Origin: JAIBJN01 sp963784175
GTDB taxonomy: Bacteria > Actinomycetota > Thermoleophilia > Gaiellales > Gaiellaceae
Reading direction: 5' to 3'
Length of the DNA stretch: 64,000 nucleotides
Assembly: GCA_963784175.1 (NCBI GenBank)
Contig: CAWAQJ010000018.1
Location: 558,001 to 622,000, forward strand
The notes below the pieces were generated by a model that had not been told where the DNA came from, did not search any database, and worked only from the letters and a program-made list of their open reading frames with translations. Each line of letters begins with the position of its first letter. Position 1 is the first letter of the stretch. Below, piece after piece: positions 23,692 through 31,656 of the stretch. The translations under genes and the position numbers were made by a program.

Positions 23692-24741
23692 GTGGCGAAA
23701 CGCGTTGCGCTGCTCACCGGAGGAGGAGACTGCCCGGGGCTGAACGCCGTCATCCGGGCAGTGACCCGACGCTCGCTCGACCGCGGCTACGAGGTCATCG
23801 GCGTGCGTGGGGGCTGGCGCGGTCTCGTCGACGGGACTTTCGAGGAGCTCGACTACCGCTCGATCTCGGGGATTCTGCCCCGCGGCGGAACGATCATCGG
23901 CACGACGCGGACGAACCCGTACAAGGTCGACGGCGGCGTCGAGCGCGTGCTCCGGAACACGGAGGAGCAGCGGCTGGACGCGCTCGTGGCCATCGGCGGA
24001 GAGGACACCCTGGGCGTCGCCGCCCGGCTCCACGAAGAGCAGGCCTACCCGGTGGTCGGGGTCCCGAAGACGATCGACAACGACCTCTCCGCGACGGATT
24101 ACACGTTTGGGTTCGACACGGCAGTGACGGTCGCCACGGAGGCGATCGACCGGCTGCACACGACCGCCGAGTCGCACAACCGCGTGATGGTGGTCGAGGT
24201 GATGGGCAGGCACACGGGCTGGATCGCCGTCATGAGCGGGATCGCCGGCGGCGCCGACGTCATCCTGATCCCGGAGGACCCGGTCACGGTCGAGGACGCC
24301 TGCGACGACCTCCGCCACCGCCACGAGCGCGGCAAGGACTTCTCCATCGTCGTCGTGAGCGAGGGCTACGAGCTCACCTATTCCTCGGGCGAGAAGCAGC
24401 GGATCGCCCAGGAGCCGTCCCCGACTGATCAGTTCGGCCACGTCCGGCTGGGAGGCGTCGGAGACGCCCTCGCCCGCGAGATCGAGGAGCGGACGGGCTA
24501 CGAGACCCGCGTTACGGTCCTCGGGCACGTGCAGCGCGGCGGTACGCCGACGCCGCGCGACCGGGTGCTGGCGACGCGCTTCGGGCTCAAGGCCGCCGAC
24601 CTGGTGCACGAGGGGCGCTGGGGCGTGATGGCCGCCCTCCAGGGCGACTCGATCGTCGAGGTCTCGTTGCGCGACGCTGTCGCGGAGCTGAAGACCGTGC
24701 CCAAGGAGTGGTCCGAGGTGGCGCGGGCGTTCTTCGGATAG
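23692..24741 (+). CDS. pfkA: 6-phosphofructokinase, PPi-type active-site residues
   Basis: This 349-residue protein phosphorylates fructose-6-phosphate. GTG 23692 gives the expected N-terminus VAKRVALLTGGGDCPGLNAVI; upstream codons would only add unrelated residues. Motifs: GGWRG, TRTNPY, AIGGEDTLG, VPKTIDNDLSATDYTFGFDT, EVMGRHTGWIA and LGHVQRGGTPTPRDR. In the phosphoryl-donor pocket it has Asp in GGED and Lys in PKTIDND, the pair (D104/K124 in E. coli numbering) linked with pyrophosphate use; ATP enzymes have Gly at both. So it is probably PPi-dependent and reversible, as in Amycolatopsis. Biochemistry would have to confirm that. Confidence 0.9.
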   Translation: MAKRVALLTGGGDCPGLNAVIRAVTRRSLDRGYEVIGVRGGWRGLVDGTFEELDYRSISGILPRGGTIIGTTRTNPYKVDGGVERVLRNTEEQRLDALVAIGGEDTLGVAARLHEEQAYPVVGVPKTIDNDLSATDYTFGFDTAVTVATEAIDRLHTTAESHNRVMVVEVMGRHTGWIAVMSGIAGGADVILIPEDPVTVEDACDDLRHRHERGKDFSIVVVSEGYELTYSSGEKQRIAQEPSPTDQFGHVRLGGVGDALAREIEERTGYETRVTVLGHVQRGGTPTPRDRVLATRFGLKAADLVHEGRWGVMAALQGDSIVEVSLRDAVAELKTVPKEWSEVARAFFG

Positions 24742-24743
24742 GC

Positions 24744-25121
24744 GTGGGCCGGCGGAGGTCCCGCGTAGCCGTCCTGGTCGTCGCCGCGCTCGTCGTGGCC
24801 GCGTGCGGGTCGGACGAGACCGAGGACATCGAGTCGCGCGTCGCCGACGAGCACGCCGTGTTCCCGAGCGAGGCGCAGCCCGAGGGAACGCAGCCGTGGC
24901 CCGAGGGCCGCTTCGCGGGCGACTGCGCCCAGGACGAGGGCGGCGGGTTCCTGTGCTTCTACGAGGACGGGATGGGCCTGCAGGGGTACGTCTGCTTCGA
25001 TGCGTCGACCCCGCCCGAGGTCATGTCGGCGGCCGGCGCCCACGACCCGCGCCGGCGCTTCGACCACGACGGCCGCGCCCTCCCGCCGGACAACCGCTGC
25101 CCCGACGTAGCGGACTCCTGA
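24744..25121 (+). CDS. Small secreted lipoprotein, unrecognised
   Basis: The protein has 125 residues. The GTG at 24744, only 2 bp after the pfkA stop, gives a clean lipoprotein signal: GRRRSRVAVLVVAALVVAAC. A-A-C is the lipobox, followed by GSDETEDIES. The mature part is acidic and has cysteines in FAGDCAQ, FLCFYED, GYVCFDAS and DNRCPD, so two disulfides are likely. No family is recognised. It is translationally linked to pfkA by position only. Confidence 0.65.
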   Translation: MGRRRSRVAVLVVAALVVAACGSDETEDIESRVADEHAVFPSEAQPEGTQPWPEGRFAGDCAQDEGGGFLCFYEDGMGLQGYVCFDASTPPEVMSAAGAHDPRRRFDHDGRALPPDNRCPDVADS

Positions 25122-25133
25122 CGACTCGACACG

Positions 25134-25181
25134 CTTCCGGCACGATCCGCGCGCCACGCGTGCGCCCCGACCGGCTAGCGT
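25134..25181 (+). repeat. 48-bp intergenic element, copy B
   Basis: The same layout as copy A: CTTCCGGCACGATCCGC then GCGCCACG, a 17-nt spacer and TAGCGT, followed by GAAATC and a GGGGGCGCCCCC hairpin. It lies between two converging genes (stops at 25121 and 25214), so here it is not the promoter of any annotated gene. Confidence 0.65.
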
Positions 25182-25213
25182 GAAATCTGGGGGCGCCCCC
25201 GGCGCGCGCGCGT

Positions 25214-26941
25214 CTATTGGAAGAGGAGCAGGAGCGCGTCCGTCGGCGCGAAGTCGTCGGTGAGGACGGGCACGTCCTCGGCCGGGATCAACTCATCGTG
25301 TCGGTCGAGGATCGCCTGGCGGAGGTCCGGCGCGGTCGGTGATTCCTCGCGGATCTCGTCCCAGCGCTGGGCGACGAACGTCCGCTGCGGCGCCGCCTGC
25401 TCCGTCGCAACGAGGATGATGTTCCTGAACGTCTCGTCGCCCTGGTCGCCCTCGAGGATGGCGGGATGGACGAGGACGGTCGGAACCACGGTGCGGTACG
25501 TCCGGTAGATCGACCGGAACAGCCGCGACCCCGGCCCATCGATCGCGCCGATGGCGTTCGTGACGATGACGCCGCCCGGGTTGAGGCGCGACTGGGCGAG
25601 CTGGACGAACTCCCGGGTCACGAGGTGGAACGGGATCGCGTCCGCAAAGAAGGCATCGATGACGATCGCGTCCCACTTCGTGTCGTCGTCAGCGAGGAAG
25701 CGCCGCCCGTCCCCCACGTCGATCTCGAGCCGCGGGTCGTCGCGCGGGACGGCGAAGTAGTCGTGCGCGACGTCGACGACCACCGGGTCGATCTCGACCG
25801 CGTGCAGCTGTACGTCGGGGAAGTCGCGCAACATGCGCTTCTCCGACGAGCCGGCGCCCAGCCCGATGAAGAGGATGTTCTCGGCGTCCGGGTTGTAGGC
25901 GACAGCCAGATGGAAGAGGTCGGTGTAGGCGAATCGCGTCCGCGCGGGATCGTCGATGTACATCGCGCTCTGAAGCGAGTTGTCGAAGCGAAGGAAGCGC
26001 GTGTCGGCGGCCTCCACGACCGAGAGGCGGTGGTACTGCGTGTCGCGCTCGTAGACGACCCGAAGGTTCTCGACCGGGACGACGGCCCGCGGGTCGCGCG
26101 CGTCGAGGACGGTCTGCGAGCCGCGCATGCGGTAGAGCGGCGACCAGTTCTGTGCCGCCGCCTCCGAAAGCGTCCCGCCCGTCTCGGGAGCGAGGGCCGA
26201 CGCAGCGAATCCGGCACCGACCGTCGCGACGGCGGCGAGGACCGCGGCCACGAGCATGCGCTCGGCGAGCGCCACCGCCGCGACCGCGGCGAAGAGCGCG
26301 ACCGCGGCGATTCCGATGAGCTGGTCGGTCCCGAACTCCGGGATGAGGAAGAACGACGTCGCGATCGTCCCGAAGATGCTCCCGGCCGTCGAGATGGAGA
26401 AGAGACGGCCTGCGGTGCGTCCGACACGCGTCAGGGACTGCGCGCGCAGGCGCACGGCGATCGGGGTGACGCCGGCCATGAGCACGCTCGGGATACCGAA
26501 GAGGGCGATCGAAGCCAGGAGCGGATTGAGCCGCGGCCCCGGGTCCCAGGAGACGACGGCCTCGAGCACCGGCTCGTCGATGACCGGGATCGCGAGGATC
26601 GAGAGCGCGGCCAGCGCCATCACCCCGAGCAGGAGCCCGGTGGCGGGCAGCCGGTCGGCCAGCGCTCCGCCGAGCCAGTAGCCGACGGCGAGCCCCGTGA
26701 GGACGACGCCGATCAGCGAGCCCCACACGAACAGCGAGTTGCCGAAGTACGGCGCGAGCACGCGGCTGGCGGCGATCTCGACGCCCAGGAGGACGGCGCC
26801 GGAGACGAACACCGCCACCATCACCGGGACGCCGTCGAAGCGCGCCCACCGGTCCGGGGCGCGCGGAGCCGTCGGGCCGACGCCGGGGTCGGTCAGCGGA
26901 TCGCGGGGGAGCGGCTCGCTAACGTCGAGCTTCTGGGCCAC
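25214..26941 (-). CDS. Membrane-bound spermidine-synthase-like protein
   Basis: This 575-residue protein has an N-terminal membrane domain and a C-terminal Rossmann domain. About residues 30-260 hold seven or eight helices (VMVAVFVSGAVLLGVEIAAS, FVWGSLIGVVLTGLAVGYW, GTIATSFFLIPEFG), the pattern of fused MFS-like/SpeE proteins. Residues ~330-575 resemble spermidine synthase: YHRLSVVEA, ILFIGLGAGSSEKRM, VEIDPVVVDVA, DGRRFLADDDTKWDAIVIDAF, ending VLTDDFAPTDALL. Members of this fused group are common and their reaction is mostly unknown, so polyamine synthesis is not claimed. GTG 26941 overlaps the preceding gene by 23 bp. It is the last gene of the deoC operon. Confidence 0.75.
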   Translation of the reverse strand: MAQKLDVSEPLPRDPLTDPGVGPTAPRAPDRWARFDGVPVMVAVFVSGAVLLGVEIAASRVLAPYFGNSLFVWGSLIGVVLTGLAVGYWLGGALADRLPATGLLLGVMALAALSILAIPVIDEPVLEAVVSWDPGPRLNPLLASIALFGIPSVLMAGVTPIAVRLRAQSLTRVGRTAGRLFSISTAGSIFGTIATSFFLIPEFGTDQLIGIAAVALFAAVAAVALAERMLVAAVLAAVATVGAGFAASALAPETGGTLSEAAAQNWSPLYRMRGSQTVLDARDPRAVVPVENLRVVYERDTQYHRLSVVEAADTRFLRFDNSLQSAMYIDDPARTRFAYTDLFHLAVAYNPDAENILFIGLGAGSSEKRMLRDFPDVQLHAVEIDPVVVDVAHDYFAVPRDDPRLEIDVGDGRRFLADDDTKWDAIVIDAFFADAIPFHLVTREFVQLAQSRLNPGGVIVTNAIGAIDGPGSRLFRSIYRTYRTVVPTVLVHPAILEGDQGDETFRNIILVATEQAAPQRTFVAQRWDEIREESPTAPDLRQAILDRHDELIPAEDVPVLTDDFAPTDALLLLFQ

Positions 26942-27530
26942 GGACGAGCTCCTCGAGGACCGCGCCGAACTCCGGTTCCCGCGCGAGCCCGTGGACGAGG
27001 ATCGCATCGACCCCGGCACGCTCCAGCGCGAGCACCTGCTCTCGCGATTCGATCCAGGCCTCGGACACGACGAGCTTGCCCGCGGGCACGTCGGCGAGGA
27101 GGTCGAGCGTCCGCTCGAGGTCTTCCTCGTCCTCGTCCAGCCCGGCCTCGGAGATCAGGACGACCTCCGGATCGACGCGCTCGAGCGCCTGCTCGAGGTC
27201 CTCCTCTTCGCGGACCTCGACCGCGCAGTCGAGCTCGAGGTCGTAGGCGATCGTGTAGAGCGCCTCGAGCCTGCCCTCTCCCTCGGCGGCGCGAAAGTCG
27301 ATCACGACCGCATCTGCCCCGGCGGCCGCGACTCCGGCCGGATCGCCGTCGCGCGCCAGGATCGGCAGGCCGGTGCCCGCGCGGGCCCGTTCGACGTCGG
27401 CCGCGTGCACGGCGATCCCCTCGGCCCCGGACTGCTCGGCCAGCGCGGCGAGGGCCTCGACATCGCCCTCGAGGACAGGGATGACCGAGATCCCGTCGCC
27501 CTCGGAGATCGCCTGGCTGAAGCGGCTCAT
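26919..27530 (-). CDS. TrpC-like (indole-3-glycerol-phosphate synthase superfamily) barrel, probably non-catalytic
   Basis: This 203-residue protein starts at ATG 27530, overlapping the degenerate deoC stop. The C-terminal half is IGPS-like: VVSEAWIESREQVLALERAG then VDAILVHGLARE corresponds to the SESGI...AVLVGESL segment, and DCAVEVREEEDLEQAL to the VEVH strand. The N-terminal E-V-K-x-x-S-P-S motif and the N-N-R-D-L strand of real TrpC are missing (ISVIPVLEGD and VVLISEAG instead). The protein is also ~50 residues short. It is probably a barrel that kept the fold but lost the reaction. No other trp gene lies nearby. Confidence 0.5.
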   Translation of the reverse strand: MSRFSQAISEGDGISVIPVLEGDVEALAALAEQSGAEGIAVHAADVERARAGTGLPILARDGDPAGVAAAGADAVVIDFRAAEGEGRLEALYTIAYDLELDCAVEVREEEDLEQALERVDPEVVLISEAGLDEDEEDLERTLDLLADVPAGKLVVSEAWIESREQVLALERAGVDAILVHGLAREPEFGAVLEELVRGPEARR

Positions 27531-28216
27531 GCCGGGACTGCCATCACGTCGACCGCGTAGGGCGTCCCGATCCGACCGGCGCCCGCGGCGATGAGCTCGT
27601 CGACCTCGCCCGCCGTCGCGACGGAGCTCGAGGCCTTGACCCCGATGCGCTCGGAGAGGTGCTCGCGCAGGAGCTCGACCGCGGACAGCGTGGACGCCTC
27701 GCTGCCGGCGACGACCGACGTCGAGACGAAGTCCGCCCCGACCCCCTCGACGATCGAGCACGCGAGCTGCGTTCGCTTGGAGCCGAGACGCTCGCAGTCG
27801 AATGCGACCTTGACGAGCGTGTGGCCGCGGCCGGAGTTCACGCTTCGCACGCCCACGGCGTGTACGACCGCCGCCAGCTCGTCGCGGGCGAGATGAAAGT
27901 CACCGGCGAGCATCGCGCTCGAGTTCAGCACGAACTCGAGCTCGTGGGAGCCCTCCGCAGCGCACCGCTCGACGTCGTGCAGCTTCGCGCGTGACTCGGC
28001 GTCGCCCTCCGGGTAGCCGACCACGCCGGTCACCTTCACGTCGCAGCCTCGCAGGCACTCGGCGGCGAAGGCGACCGCGCCGGGCAGGACGCAGACCGAC
28101 GCGAAGTGGTGCTCGCGCGCCTCGTCGCAGAGTCGCGCGATCGCCGCCTCCGAGGCCTTGCTGTCCAGCAGCGTATGGTCGATGGTCTTGGCGAGCTCTT
28201 GGAGCCGGCGTGCCAT
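27527..28216 (-). CDS. DeoC paralogue lacking the Schiff-base lysine
   Basis: This 229-residue protein has the outline of deoxyribose-phosphate aldolase: TIDHTLLDSKASEA, VCVLPGAV, VTGVVGYPEG, IGVKASSSVATAGEVDELIA, RIGTPYAV. Compared with the intact deoC at 30514-31452, the KTSTGK segment that carries the Schiff-base lysine reads FVSTSVVAG (no lysine), and the E-V/I-D motif with the catalytic aspartate reads HELEFVL. Only the second lysine (IGVKA) remains. It probably cannot catalyse the aldol reaction. It has a possible own TAGGGT box (28227-28232) 10 nt before its ATG and lies 25 bp after the half-ALDH gene. A role as partner subunit is a guess. Confidence 0.7.
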   Translation of the reverse strand: MARRLQELAKTIDHTLLDSKASEAAIARLCDEAREHHFASVCVLPGAVAFAAECLRGCDVKVTGVVGYPEGDAESRAKLHDVERCAAEGSHELEFVLNSSAMLAGDFHLARDELAAVVHAVGVRSVNSGRGHTLVKVAFDCERLGSKRTQLACSIVEGVGADFVSTSVVAGSEASTLSAVELLREHLSERIGVKASSSVATAGEVDELIAAGAGRIGTPYAVDVMAVPA

Positions 28217-28241
28217 AAGTCTCGAAACCCTAGTGCAGCAG

Positions 28242-29036
28242 CTAGACGCCGATGGGATGCCAGACGGTCTTCAGCTCGAGGAACGAGGCCGCGTGCCAGG
28301 GCGATTGCCCCTCGCCGTTGCGGACGACCCGCTTGACGTTCTCGGCCGCCACGCGCTCGAGCTCCTCGACATCGTCCTCCGCGCCCCCGAGGTCGAGCGC
28401 GTTCACGTCCATGTGGCCCGCGAGCACTGGTGCGAGCTCGCGCTTCCTGCCGGTGACGACGTTGACGACGCCGCCCGGGACGTCGGAGGTGGCCAGGACC
28501 TCCGCGAGCGTCACCGCCGCGAGCGGACGCCGTTCGGACGCGATCACGACGGAGACGTTCCCGCCGACGATCGCCGGCGCGAGCCGGGAAACGAGGCCGG
28601 CGAGCGGCGGCTCCTCGGGCGCGACGATCCCGACGACGCCCGTCGGCTCCGGGATCGTGAAGTTGAAGTACGGCCCCGCGACGGGATTCGAGGTGCCGAG
28701 CACCTGGGCGAGCTTGTCGGCCCAGCCCGCGTACCAGACCCAGCGATCGACGGCCGCGTCGACTTCCTCGTCGCTCCCGGTCAGCTCGGCGAACTCGGCG
28801 CGCCGGCCCTCCATCATCTCGGCGACGCGGTAGAGCACCTGGCCGCGGTTGTACGCGGTCATCCCCGCCCACTTGGAGAAGGCCCCGCGGGCAGCGCGCA
28901 CGGCGTCGCGGACGTCCTTGCGGGAGCCGAGCGCGACGTTCGCGCCCTCGACCTCGTAGGTGCGGCCCGACTCGGAGCGCGGGAACGCGCCGCCCATGTA
29001 GAGCTTGTAGGTCTTCTTGACGGGCAAGCGGCTCAC
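28242..29036 (-). CDS. Half-length aldehyde dehydrogenase (cofactor domain only)
   Basis: The protein has 264 residues against ~490 for normal ALDH. It keeps the N-terminal part: a start like LYMGGAFPRSESGRTY, a helix region AARGAFSKWAGM, WVWYAGWADKLAQVLG, GVVGIVAPEEPPLAG, then LDLGGAEDD. It ends where the catalytic-cysteine domain should begin. The general-base glutamate (LELGG in the neighbour) is Asp here, so it should be inactive. GTG 29036 overlaps the stop of the full ALDH. The pair recalls ALDH16, where an ALDH domain is joined to a second non-catalytic one; here the two would be separate chains. That comparison is an inference. Confidence 0.75.
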   Translation of the reverse strand: MSRLPVKKTYKLYMGGAFPRSESGRTYEVEGANVALGSRKDVRDAVRAARGAFSKWAGMTAYNRGQVLYRVAEMMEGRRAEFAELTGSDEEVDAAVDRWVWYAGWADKLAQVLGTSNPVAGPYFNFTIPEPTGVVGIVAPEEPPLAGLVSRLAPAIVGGNVSVVIASERRPLAAVTLAEVLATSDVPGGVVNVVTGRKRELAPVLAGHMDVNALDLGGAEDDVEELERVAAENVKRVVRNGEGQSPWHAASFLELKTVWHPIGV

Positions 29037-30514
29037 TCGTCGAACTCCAGGTAGGGCGCGAGGCCGTGAAGGCCGCCCTCGCGGCCGAAGCCGGATTCCT
29101 TGTAGCCGCCGAACGGCGAGGTCGGGTCGAAGCGGTTGTAGGTGTTCGCCCAGATCACGCCCGCGCGCAGCCGTTGCGCCATCGAGAGGATCCGCGAGCC
29201 CTTCTCCGTCCAGACGCCCGCGGACAGGCCGTACGGCGTGTTGTTCGCCTTCTCGACGGCCTCGTCGGGCGTCCGGAAGGTGAGCACCGAGAGGACGGGG
29301 CCGAAGATCTCCTCCTGCGCGATCCGGTAGCTCTGCGCCACGTTGGTGAAGACCGTCGGCGGGAACCACCAGCCCTTCTCCGGCAGCCGGCAGGGCGGCT
29401 GGTAGATCTCGGCGCCCTCCTCCTCGCCGGCAGCGACGAGCTCTTTGATCCGCTCGAGCTGGGCCTGCGAGTTGATCGCGCCGACGTCGGTGTTCTTGTC
29501 CAGCGGGTCGCCCACGCGCAGGGTGGTCATGCGCCGCTTGAGCTTCGCCACGACCTCCTCGAAGACCGACTCCTGGACGAAGAGGCGCGAACCGGCGCAG
29601 CAGACGTGGCCCTGGTTGAAGTAGATGCCGTTGATGATCCCCTCGACCGCCTGGTCGAGCGGGGCGTCGTCGAAGATGATGTTCGCCGCCTTGCCGCCGA
29701 GCTCGAGCGTGAGGCGCTTCCCGGTCCCGGCGGTCGAGCGCATGATCTCCTTGCCGACCTCCGTCGAGCCGGTGAAGGCGATCTTGTCGACGCCCGGATG
29801 CTTCACCAGCTCGGCGCCCGCGCGTCCGTCGCCCGTGACGATGTTGACCACCCCGGGCGGAAGCTCGGCCTGGCGCAGGACGTCGCAGAAGAGGAGCGCA
29901 GTGAGCGGCGTCGTCTCGGCCGGCTTGAGGACGACCGTGTTCCCGGCCGCAAGCGCCGGCGCGATCTTCCACGAGAGCATGAGCAGCGGGAAGTTCCAGG
30001 GAATCACCTGGCCTGCGACGCCGACCGGGCGCGGCTTGCGGTTCGGGAAGGCGTACTCGAGCTTGTCCGCCCAGCCCGCGTAGTAGAAGAAGTGCGCGGC
30101 GGCGAGAGGCAGGTCGACGTCCCTGGACTCGCGGATCGGCTTGCCGCCGTCGAGCGACTCGAGCACCGCGAACTCCCGGGAGCGCTCCTGGAGGATGCGC
30201 GCGATGCGGAAGAGGTACTTCGCCCGTTCGCCCGGCGCCAGGGTCGACCAGCCGTTCTCGAACGCGTCGCGAGCGGCGCCGACGGCGAGATCGACGTCCT
30301 CGGCGCCTGCATAGGCGACCTCGGCCAGAGCCTCCTCGTCGCGCGGCGCGATGCTCTGCGCGTACTCCCCCGAGCGCGGCTCGACCCACTCGCCGCCGAC
30401 GAAGATCCCGTAGCGGTCCTCGAGGCGGACGATCTCCCGCGACTCCGGCGCCTCCGCGTACTCGAACGCTGAGGGAACCGGCGAGCGGTCCTGCTTTTTC
30501 TCGACCTCGGCCAT
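29033..30514 (-). CDS. Aldehyde dehydrogenase, full length
   Basis: This 493-residue NAD(P)-dependent ALDH has the full set of motifs: VIPWNFPLLMLSWKIAPALA, NTVVLKPAE, FTGSTEVGKEI, catalytic Glu in LTLELGGKAANI, catalytic Cys in FNQGHVCCAGSR, EEIFGPVLSV, and a C-terminal GGYKESGFGREGG. It overlaps the deoC stop by one base and is followed by a half-length ALDH. In this operon it most likely oxidises acetaldehyde, the product of deoxyribose-5-phosphate cleavage; that substrate is inferred from context, not seen. Confidence 0.9.
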   Translation of the reverse strand: MAEVEKKQDRSPVPSAFEYAEAPESREIVRLEDRYGIFVGGEWVEPRSGEYAQSIAPRDEEALAEVAYAGAEDVDLAVGAARDAFENGWSTLAPGERAKYLFRIARILQERSREFAVLESLDGGKPIRESRDVDLPLAAAHFFYYAGWADKLEYAFPNRKPRPVGVAGQVIPWNFPLLMLSWKIAPALAAGNTVVLKPAETTPLTALLFCDVLRQAELPPGVVNIVTGDGRAGAELVKHPGVDKIAFTGSTEVGKEIMRSTAGTGKRLTLELGGKAANIIFDDAPLDQAVEGIINGIYFNQGHVCCAGSRLFVQESVFEEVVAKLKRRMTTLRVGDPLDKNTDVGAINSQAQLERIKELVAAGEEEGAEIYQPPCRLPEKGWWFPPTVFTNVAQSYRIAQEEIFGPVLSVLTFRTPDEAVEKANNTPYGLSAGVWTEKGSRILSMAQRLRAGVIWANTYNRFDPTSPFGGYKESGFGREGGLHGLAPYLEFDE

Positions 30515-31452
30515 CAGTCGATAGTGAAGTAGTCCGGGCTCTGGTAGCGGCCCGTCTTCTCCTTGCGGATCTGCATGAGCACGTCGTTCAGGAGCGACGA
30601 GGCGCCGAAGCGGAAGAGGTCGGGCGTCAGCCACTCGGGCCCCAGCGTCTCGTTCAGCATCACGAGGTACTGGACGGCCTGCTTCGCGTGGCGGATGCCA
30701 CCGGCGGGCTTCATCCCGATCTTCTTGCCGGTCTCCTCGTAGACGTCGCGGATCGCCTCGAGCATCACGAGCGTCACCGGGAGCGTCGCGGCGGGCTGGA
30801 TCTTGCCCGTGGAGGTCTTGATGAAGTCGGCGCCGCCGGCGATCGCCAGCAGGCTCGCGCGGCGCACGTTGTCGTAGGTGCCGAGCTCGCCGGTCTCGAG
30901 GATCACCTTGAGGTGCGCCCGCCCGCTCACATCCTTCACGCGCCTGACCTCGTCGTAGACCTTCGCGTAGTGGCCGGAGAGGAACGCGCCGCGGTCGATG
31001 ACCATGTCGATCTCGTCCGCTCCCGACTCGGCGACGCGCGCGGCCTCCTCGACCTTGAGCTCGGTCGGCACCTGCCCCGACGGGAACGCGGTCGCAACGG
31101 AGGCGACCTTGACGCCGCTTCCCTCCAGGCGCTCGAGCGCGTGCGGGACGAGGCTCGGATAGATGCAGACGGCGGCGACCGGCGGCACGGTCAGGTCGGC
31201 CGGGTCGGGCCGCATCGCCTTGGAGCAGAGCGCGGCGACCTTCCCGGGCGTGTCGGAGCCCTCGAGCGTCGTCAGATCCATCATGCGCACTGCGAGATCG
31301 AGCGCGAAGACCTTCGAGTCCCGCTTGATCGAGCGCTTCGCGAGCGTGGCCGCGCGCTCCTCGACCGCAACCTGGTCGACGGAGCCGATGCGAGGGAGTC
31401 GCGGCTCGAGCGGGAGTTCGAACCCGCTCGGCAAGGCGGGAGCCTGCGCCAT
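30514..31452 (-). CDS. deoC: Deoxyribose-phosphate aldolase
   Basis: DeoC splits 2-deoxyribose-5-phosphate into glyceraldehyde-3-phosphate and acetaldehyde. The protein has 312 residues, longer than the E. coli enzyme by an N-terminal extension (PSGFELPLEPRLPRIGSVDQ). Motifs are intact: MMDLTTLEGSDTP, VAAVCIYPSLV, DEIDMVIDRGAFLSG with the catalytic Asp, GADFIKTSTGKIQPA with the Schiff-base Lys, IGMKPAGGIRHAKQAV, RFGASSLLNDV. ATG 31452 lies 8 nt after TACACT. It opens the operon deoC-ALDH-half ALDH-deoC paralogue-TrpC-like-SpeE-like. Confidence 0.93.
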   Translation of the reverse strand: MAQAPALPSGFELPLEPRLPRIGSVDQVAVEERAATLAKRSIKRDSKVFALDLAVRMMDLTTLEGSDTPGKVAALCSKAMRPDPADLTVPPVAAVCIYPSLVPHALERLEGSGVKVASVATAFPSGQVPTELKVEEAARVAESGADEIDMVIDRGAFLSGHYAKVYDEVRRVKDVSGRAHLKVILETGELGTYDNVRRASLLAIAGGADFIKTSTGKIQPAATLPVTLVMLEAIRDVYEETGKKIGMKPAGGIRHAKQAVQYLVMLNETLGPEWLTPDLFRFGASSLLNDVLMQIRKEKTGRYQSPDYFTID

Positions 31453-31460
31453 GGAGACAA

Positions 31461-31466
31461 AGTGTA
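31461..31466 (-). promoter_or_regulatory. Putative -10 box of the deoC operon
   Basis: TACACT on the minus strand lies 8 nt before the deoC ATG, fitting a leaderless transcript. No DeoR-type operator is recognised. Confidence 0.4.
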
Positions 31467-31527
31467 GCCCGCCCCGATCCTTGCCCCGTTGCTCAGTTTG
31501 GAGGCGATCCGTGCCGATGAACAGAGC

Positions 31528-31629
31528 ATGAAGCGTTCGATGAGCACGAAGACGGCCCTCGTCGGCCTCGCTGCGTCGCTCGCCGGGTTCGCGGTCGCCT
31601 CGGTCGCGTACTTCGGCCAGCGCCGCTAG
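31528..31629 (+). CDS. Possible 33-residue single-pass membrane peptide
   Basis: ATG 31528 opens MKRSMSTKTALVGLAASLAG followed by FAVASVAYFGQRR and TAG. The basic N-terminus, a ~18-residue hydrophobic span and a basic end fit a small membrane protein. There is no convincing ribosome binding site or -10 box. It fills most of the gap between deoC and the LysE gene. It could equally be chance. Confidence 0.3.
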   Translation: MKRSMSTKTALVGLAASLAGFAVASVAYFGQRR

Positions 31630-31643
31630 ACGCGCACCGCTCG

Positions 31644-31649
31644 TAGGAT
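31644..31649 (+). promoter_or_regulatory. Putative -10 box of the LysE-type exporter
   Basis: TAGGAT lies 7 nt before GTG 31657, leaderless spacing. Confidence 0.4.
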
Positions 31650-31656
31650 TGCGGCT

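Noticed and set aside
25214..26941. Naming the gene speE
   Set aside because: The fused membrane domain and lack of a partner polyamine gene make a true spermidine synthase doubtful.
28242..29036. Half-ALDH as a frameshifted full gene
   Set aside because: No ALDH catalytic-domain text appears in any frame downstream; the next sequence is the DeoC paralogue, so it is truly short.
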